NCBI RefSeq assembly: GCF_026891035.1
Contig: NZ_JAPTGG010000003.1
Location: 186,001-250,000, forward strand
DNA from: Dasania phycosphaerae
GTDB taxonomy: Bacteria; Pseudomonadota; Gammaproteobacteria; Pseudomonadales; Dasaniaceae
DNA: 64,000 nt
Direction of reading: 5' to 3'
Positions 59,411 through 64,000 of the stretch are shown here, piece by piece. Below the pieces are notes generated by a model. That model worked only from the letters and a program-made list of their open reading frames with translations, was not told where the DNA came from and did not search any database. The position numbers and the translations under genes were made by a program. Positions within the stretch are counted from its first letter, which is position 1, and the number at the start of each line of letters is the position of its first letter.

Positions 59411-61303
59411 TTAGCTATTAATTTGCTCAGTGACTGCGCGGTGGGCCGCGTCAAACGCGCCATTAACATAGGCGTAGGCACAGGCGTCAGAGTTGGCGAT
59501 AGAGATGCGCCCGATTTGAGCCCGGCCAGCAATATGCGGGCCGTTATTTCTATTCCAATCCTTGGGTTCAAACAGCTCGTTATATTCATAGGCGTAGCCA
59601 TGGGGCCAGCGGTTCACAGTAATGGCGGCTATCTCTTTAACGGCATCAAAGCCGTAGGGTGATAGTGCGCCATCCAATATGCTGAATAAATCTTTTTCAA
59701 AATCTTGGAAAGAAAGTTGGTACAGCTGCTGCCGACCACGTTTATGTTGTTCGCGTCCTGTTAAACCCTGATAGGGGGCGGTGGGAACCATGCTGCAGTG
59801 CAGCACTATAGGTTGGTCGGGATTTTGCGCAAACTGGTAGCCGCCCATGCTAACAGGGAAGTCCAGCTCAACATTGTGAAACAGTGGATTGTTGGGAATA
59901 TGAAAACCACTGTAACCGGCTTTGGCAAAAGCGCGCCAGTTTTTCACCGCAACATTGGCATATACCAACGGTACTTTGCTGGCATAGCCTATGGCGGTTT
60001 TTTGCTGCTCTGACACTTCAGGACAAATGTGGGGAATGATATTGTTGTAGCAAGCCATGATGCAGTGCTTAGCCTGTACTCTAAAGCTTTGCCCTTGTTT
60101 CACATAGCTGATGTTAACGTGTTGGCTATCCTGACTGTGCTGCACTTTAACAACGGTGCTGTTTAGGCGTAAGCGCACAGGGGAGTCACTTTTATCTAAG
60201 CGGCTGTAATCGATCTTGTTGAGCACCAGCTCTTCCATGTTTGTTCCGGCCATACTTGCGGGTATCAGCCTGCGTACCAAGGCGCGAGCTATGCCGGCAT
60301 TGCCATCGGGGAAGTGGTAAATATAGGGCTCTTCATCGCCTACATGGGTGTTAATATCATCGTAGTTAATGCCTAGCCGTTCAGTGCCTGGCATGCCCAT
60401 ACGCACGGCTTCCAGCGTTGAGAGTGCGTCCCAGCCTACGCCCCACAGGCCTTTCAGATTGCCATTAAAGGTGTTGATGGCTTCGTGCGTGAGTTTGGCG
60501 TACTGCTTAAGAAAATCGTAATAGCTGAGCTTGCGTAAGCGCTCTATTTTTTCTGCATAGCTCCAGGCTGGCAGAGTGATATCCTGTGAATCATTAAGAT
60601 AATTTAATAGGCTTTTTTTGGCGCTGTCTGAAATGGGGTAGCTGTCTATAGTGTCTTTTAATGAGGCTAGTTTTTCACCGTGCCAGCTAAAAGGGTTTTC
60701 GGCCAATACATTTTTGCCATAGTGCTGTTCGCTAAAATATAAGCCGTATTTTAAGCCCCATTTTTTTTTGAAATTACTGTCGTAATAATCATTAAAGCGA
60801 GCAGTGTCTATAGCCAGATCTTTTAATAGCTGTGCCGATGCTTTAGAAAAACCCGAAGGTGTATCTATGGATTGGCTGCCGCCATAGCTAATCAGTTGCT
60901 TGCCATCCACGGTAAATTCATTGCGCTTGGCGTGGCCGCCAAAGTCATCGTGGTTTTCTATAATTAATATGCGGCTGTGGGCGCCAGCCTGCTGTTGAAA
61001 TAACAGCGCGGCACTTAGCCCGGAGAGACCACCGCCGACCACCACTAAATCGTAATCGCTATCAGTTTGCTGGCTGGGTATAGGCCATTGTTTGCCCTGC
61101 CAGGCGATTGAGTGCGCCACTTCAAATGCACCCTTGTGGGTGCCACGCAGGCCGGTAAGCGCCGGGGGATAATAAGCAGGGCTGGCCTGGGCTGCTGTGT
61201 TGTTAGCTAGGGCGCTTAGCGGGGAGCTAATGGCACTGGCTCCCAAGCTTAAGGCCATGCCATTAAGAAAGTCGCGGCGATCAATAGCGGGCTTGTTAGA
61301 CAT
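59411..61303 (-). CDS. Tat-exported FAD oxidoreductase, spermidine-dehydrogenase (SpdH)-like
   Basis: 630-residue flavoprotein with a Tat signal (IDRRDFLNGMALSLGASAISSP split: twin Arg at 9-10), so it folds in the cytoplasm and acts in the periplasm. The FAD site is LVVVGGGLSGLSAALLF near 86-102, with GGHAKRNEF near 122 and, late in the chain, NRWPHGYAYEYNELF and DACAYAYVNGAFDAAHRAV. The phrase YYPPALTGLRGTHKGAFEVAH near 43-63 is characteristic of SpdH-like proteins of Pseudomonas and Serratia, which oxidise spermidine. Assignment is by resemblance from memory. It starts 12 bases after the cupin gene. Confidence 0.8.
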   Translation of the reverse strand: MSNKPAIDRRDFLNGMALSLGASAISSPLSALANNTAAQASPAYYPPALTGLRGTHKGAFEVAHSIAWQGKQWPIPSQQTDSDYDLVVVGGGLSGLSAALLFQQQAGAHSRILIIENHDDFGGHAKRNEFTVDGKQLISYGGSQSIDTPSGFSKASAQLLKDLAIDTARFNDYYDSNFKKKWGLKYGLYFSEQHYGKNVLAENPFSWHGEKLASLKDTIDSYPISDSAKKSLLNYLNDSQDITLPAWSYAEKIERLRKLSYYDFLKQYAKLTHEAINTFNGNLKGLWGVGWDALSTLEAVRMGMPGTERLGINYDDINTHVGDEEPYIYHFPDGNAGIARALVRRLIPASMAGTNMEELVLNKIDYSRLDKSDSPVRLRLNSTVVKVQHSQDSQHVNISYVKQGQSFRVQAKHCIMACYNNIIPHICPEVSEQQKTAIGYASKVPLVYANVAVKNWRAFAKAGYSGFHIPNNPLFHNVELDFPVSMGGYQFAQNPDQPIVLHCSMVPTAPYQGLTGREQHKRGRQQLYQLSFQDFEKDLFSILDGALSPYGFDAVKEIAAITVNRWPHGYAYEYNELFEPKDWNRNNGPHIAGRAQIGRISIANSDACAYAYVNGAFDAAHRAVTEQINS

Positions 61304-61315
61304 AGGGCTGAGCTC

Positions 61316-61780
61316 TTAATCCATGGGCTTATCGGGTGAGTAGATCACATAGATTTTGGTATAGCCTGGGGTGTCCCAAATACCAGTCCACTCTTTAGCA
61401 ATGGTGACGGCATCGCCAGCTTTGATTTCGGTGACTGTGCCATCGCTAGAGGTTAGTGTGACGCCGCCTTCTAAAAAGTACATATACTCATCAACGCCGT
61501 AAGGCTCAGTAATTTCAAAGCGGCCAGCTTCGGCTTTATACATGCCGCTAACAAATTTTTTGTCGCTGCTTAGCAGTGAAACTACATCTAAAGCTTGAGT
61601 GCCGTTGTCGCGTTTTTCAATAATCACATCGGGGCGTTTAAAAATATCCCCGGCTATATCTTGCTGAGTCATCACGGCGGGTTTTGCAAGCTTGTTTTCT
61701 GCGGCGCTGGCAGACAGACTGCTTAGGCTGGCGATGGTGATAGTGCTGGCTATCAATAGTGCGTGTTTTAGGGCTGGCAT
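61316..61780 (-). CDS. Secreted cupin-domain protein
   Basis: 154-residue protein with a signal peptide (HALLIASTITIASLSSLSASA, cleavage near 27). The remainder is a small cupin: FEITEPYGVDEYMYFLEGGVTLTSSDG (near 88-114) and EIKAGDAVTIAKEWTGIWDTPG near 117-138. Classical cupin metal His residues are mostly replaced (DEYMYFLEGG), as in ureidoglycine-aminohydrolase-like DUF861 cupins. It is directly upstream of the Tat-exported SpdH-like gene, so both may work on the same periplasmic amine or its product. Confidence 0.8.
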   Translation of the reverse strand: MPALKHALLIASTITIASLSSLSASAAENKLAKPAVMTQQDIAGDIFKRPDVIIEKRDNGTQALDVVSLLSSDKKFVSGMYKAEAGRFEITEPYGVDEYMYFLEGGVTLTSSDGTVTEIKAGDAVTIAKEWTGIWDTPGYTKIYVIYSPDKPMD

Positions 61781-61911
61781 TATTATTGTCCTTAGCCACT
61801 AGGGCTGTTTTTTGTATTAACTCATCTTTGTGTTTCTCCCCAATATTGTCAACCGCCTGTATGTATGGGCTATAAGTTTTTTGTCATGTTGTGTCAGCAA
61901 ATGCTAGGCAT

Positions 61912-61942
61912 AAAAAAAGGAAGGCTAAGCCTTCCTTTTTTT
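61912..61942 (-). terminator. Rho-independent terminator after the chemoreceptor gene
   Basis: A 14-bp stem, AAAAAAAGGAAGGC / GCCTTCCTTTTTTT, loop TAA. It lies 20 bases beyond the stop of the minus-strand chemoreceptor gene. The symmetric A and T runs would work on both strands. Confidence 0.92.
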
Positions 61943-61962
61943 GCTAACGCATGTTTGTTTTT

Positions 61963-63606
61963 TTATTGGGTTTTAAATTCATTTACCAAGCTGGCTAAGC
62001 GGTTGGACACATCTTTAAGCTGTGAACTGGCTTGATCAATTTCGGCCACGGAGTGTTCTGAACTTTTGGCAACGTCAGAAATATTAACCACGTTATGGGA
62101 TATTTCCTGGGATACGGTTTTTTGTTCGTCAGTGGCGGCGGCGATTTGCGAGTTCATTTCGTTGATCAGCTGTACGGCCTTGGCTATAGCCGTTAATGAC
62201 TGGCCAGCTTTGGCGGCGCGCTCCAGCGTGCGGCTCATTTCGTCGGTGCCTTCTGACATAGACTTAACCGCTTCCTGTGCACCACTTTGCAGGCGCTCTA
62301 TCATTTGCTGAATTTCCTGCGTGGATTCGGCGGTGCGCTGTGCTAATGAACGTACCTCATCGGCAACAACCGCAAAGCCGCGGCCCTGTTCGCCCGCTCT
62401 GGCAGCTTCGATAGCGGCATTAAGTGCTAGTAGGTTAGTTTGTTCGGCAATGCCGCGTATAACGTCTAACACGGTGCCTATGGCAGAGCTGTCGGTTTCA
62501 ACACGATTAATCACTTCGCTAGAGGCGTTAATGCGACTGGCTAAGCTGTTAATAGAGTTGATGGTTTCTTCTAATACCGCATTACCATCAATGGTTTCGC
62601 GGTTGGCGTCATTGGCGGCGCTGGCAGCTTGTGAGGCGTTGCGGCTAACTTCTTCTATGGCGTGGGTCATTTCAGTGGTAGCGGTGGCGACCTGGTCTGT
62701 TTCGCGCGTTTGTACTTTGACGCCTTCACGGGTGATCTCAGTGTTATTAGACAGTGAGTTGGCAAAGTCTTGAATTTGGAAACTGGTGTCACGTACATCC
62801 GCCAGTATGCCGCTAAAGCGGTTAACCATGCGCTGGAAGGCTGCTGCTACTTCACCGATTTCATCTTTTTGCTCTATGCTGATTTTAACGGTGAGGTCTT
62901 GGTCGGCATCCACCTGCTGGATTAAGGCGCGTAATTCGTTTAGCGGCTTGGAGATAGAGCGGCCCACGATAATGCCGGATACGGTCATCAGCACGGCGGC
63001 AATCAGGCCTAAGGTAATCAATAGATTAAAAGAGTCGTCGTAAATGCTTTGGGCGTTTTGGCGCTCTTGTTTGGCGATATTTAATTGCAACTCGATTAAG
63101 GCGGCAATCTCTGTGGCGATAGGGTCGGTGTATTCGAATAGGTCACCGTTGTAGTCGGTGATCAAGGTGTCACCGTATTCGTCAAAAGCCAAGGTGCTGC
63201 CCATGCTGGCTAATATTTCAGCAGCTTCGTCGATAATGGTGTCGGCGGCACCAAATTTGGAATTGGTAGATTCAACCAGCTTGCGCTCCTCCTCATTAAG
63301 ACGGCTACGGGTATAGCTGGCCCAATTGGTTTTAATCATCTCCTCGCCTTTACGCAGTTCTTTTAAGGCTTCATCAGGGTTTTTCAGGCCATTATCGGCC
63401 TTGTTAATAGCGTTAATAATATCGGTATAACCATCCATAATGGATTTTAGCTGGGTAAGCGGTACTACCCGGTCATCATAGATGCGGCCCACGCCATTAT
63501 TAATAGTTGAGAAAGAGGAGAGTGAAGAGATGACCAATAGAATAATAATGATCAGTGGCACAGCTACCAAAACGGCAAGGCGTTGGCCCACACTAAGTCT
63601 ATTCAT
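61963..63606 (-). CDS. Methyl-accepting chemotaxis protein
   Basis: 547-residue inner-membrane receptor. TM1 10-31 (LAVLVAVPLIIIILLVISSLSS), a helical four-helix-bundle type periplasmic domain (about 33-190), TM2 195-215 (LLITLGLIAAVLMTVSGIIVG), HAMP about 216-268 (RSISKPLNELRALIQQVDADQDL), and the signalling coiled coil with hairpin tip IAEQTNLLALNAAIEAARAGEQGRGFAVVADEVR near 388-421. The tip is the standard form, unlike PilJ (IQASMAG), so it likely feeds a flagellar-type Che system instead of Chp. No ligand can be told. Confidence 0.93.
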   Translation of the reverse strand: MNRLSVGQRLAVLVAVPLIIIILLVISSLSSFSTINNGVGRIYDDRVVPLTQLKSIMDGYTDIINAINKADNGLKNPDEALKELRKGEEMIKTNWASYTRSRLNEEERKLVESTNSKFGAADTIIDEAAEILASMGSTLAFDEYGDTLITDYNGDLFEYTDPIATEIAALIELQLNIAKQERQNAQSIYDDSFNLLITLGLIAAVLMTVSGIIVGRSISKPLNELRALIQQVDADQDLTVKISIEQKDEIGEVAAAFQRMVNRFSGILADVRDTSFQIQDFANSLSNNTEITREGVKVQTRETDQVATATTEMTHAIEEVSRNASQAASAANDANRETIDGNAVLEETINSINSLASRINASSEVINRVETDSSAIGTVLDVIRGIAEQTNLLALNAAIEAARAGEQGRGFAVVADEVRSLAQRTAESTQEIQQMIERLQSGAQEAVKSMSEGTDEMSRTLERAAKAGQSLTAIAKAVQLINEMNSQIAAATDEQKTVSQEISHNVVNISDVAKSSEHSVAEIDQASSQLKDVSNRLASLVNEFKTQ

Positions 63607-63746
63607 GATTAATACCTGTTCTCTTGTAATGCATTGCGCAAATGATTAAGCGATTCCGTGAAAGTAGATGTCGGCCAATGAGCCAATGCCTTTAATGTTT
63701 AATTACTTATAGCGACATTAGGCTAAACATTAGCAGGCACTTGGTC

Positions 63747-64000
63747 TCAACAGTGTAGCTGTTTTACACCATTTTGAGTGGCTAACAATAATATATCCGC
63801 AGGGCGTTGGGCAAATAGGCCGTTAGTAACCACTCCGGTAATTTGATTGATGGCGCTTTCTACCGCCAGGGCGTCGGCAATAGCAAAATTATAGACATCG
63901 AGAATGATATTGCCGTTGTCAGTGCTTACGCCTTGACGGTAGACCGGGTCACCGCCTAACTTCACCAACTCACGTGCAACATGGCTGCGGGCCATGGGGA
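63747..64000 (-). CDS. rpiA: Ribose-5-phosphate isomerase A, C-terminal part (cut by window end)
   Basis: Partial gene whose 5' end lies past the window. The visible 80-odd residues include PMARSHVARELVKLGGDPVYRQGV-type sequence (ARELVKLGGDPVYR), then TDNGNIILDVYNFAIADA and GVVTNGLFAQRPADILLLA, the classic C-terminal end of RpiA. The enzyme interconverts ribose-5-phosphate and ribulose-5-phosphate, upstream of transketolase in the same pathway. Confidence 0.93.
   Translation of the reverse strand, partial: PMARSHVARELVKLGGDPVYRQGVSTDNGNIILDVYNFAIADALAVESAINQITGVVTNGLFAQRPADILLLATQNGVKQLHC

Noticed and set aside
1..64000. tRNA, rRNA, insertion sequences, integrases, toxin-antitoxin or defence genes
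   Set aside because: Looked for by eye on both strands; no matching protein motifs or RNA signatures were seen. A tRNA scan would be needed to exclude RNA genes fully.

Overview
The window looks like a chromosomal piece of a gammaproteobacterium. Gene order matches what is known from Pseudomonas aeruginosa in two blocks: ruvX-yqgE-tonB3-gshB facing pilGHIJK-chpABC, and metK-sahR facing tkt-epd-pgk-fba. Protein style (FecA-like receptor, GAF-PAS-GGDEF-EAL proteins, many short hydrolase and VOC genes) suggests a free-living, probably marine member near Cellvibrionales/Pseudomonadales. The genus cannot be fixed from sequence reading alone.

Layout. (1) 1-12.0 kb: an O-antigen or capsule-type polysaccharide cluster, all on the + strand and visibly AT-richer than the rest. 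It holds two DegT-type aminotransferases, three GT4-like glycosyltransferases, a Wzx flippase, a Wzy-like polymerase, and the set PglC-, PglD-, PglE- and PglF-like that is expected to make and load a diacetyl-bacillosamine-type sugar. hldE (LPS heptose) follows. (2) 13.6-17.4 kb, - strand: an orphan outer-membrane-like protein, ruvX, yqgE, a TonB3-like protein and gshB. (3) 17.6-29.6 kb, + strand: a complete Pil-Chp chemosensory operon for type IV pilus twitching, including a 2001-residue ChpA hybrid kinase, closed by a strong terminator. (4) 30-31.4 kb: a PuuB-like FAD amine oxidase behind a promoter with two operator-like boxes. (5) 31.5-36.9 kb, - strand: an S-adenosylmethionine recycling operon, sahR-metK-ahcY-metF-rsmE, with a 28-bp perfect palindrome in front of sahR. 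(6) 37-42.6 kb, + strand: tkt, epd, pgk, fba. (7) 42.7-54.3 kb: accessory genes: two c-di-GMP turnover proteins, two short + strand runs of small enzymes, a CNNM-type membrane protein and a Bcr/CflA-type exporter. (8) 54.6-58.8 kb: a Fur-box-controlled FecA-like receptor, a DmeF-type metal exporter and a hydrolase. (9) 58.9-64 kb, - strand: OsmC-like protein, a Tat-exported SpdH-like oxidase with a secreted cupin, a methyl-accepting chemotaxis protein, and the 3' end of rpiA, cut by the window edge.

How it fits together. The TonB3-like gene beside the Chp operon is notable because TonB3 is needed for twitching in P. aeruginosa. The SAM operon recycles S-adenosylhomocysteine (AhcY), regenerates methyl groups (MetF) and SAM (MetK), and is probably self-controlled through SahR at the palindrome. 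No tRNA, rRNA, CRISPR array, transposase or integrase was seen. I found no clearly novel multi-gene defence or mobile system. The most interesting signals are regulatory (the 28-bp palindrome, the paired TTATAATGAAT boxes), structural DNA (an 8-copy heptamer repeat, a REP-like element), and a few orphan proteins.
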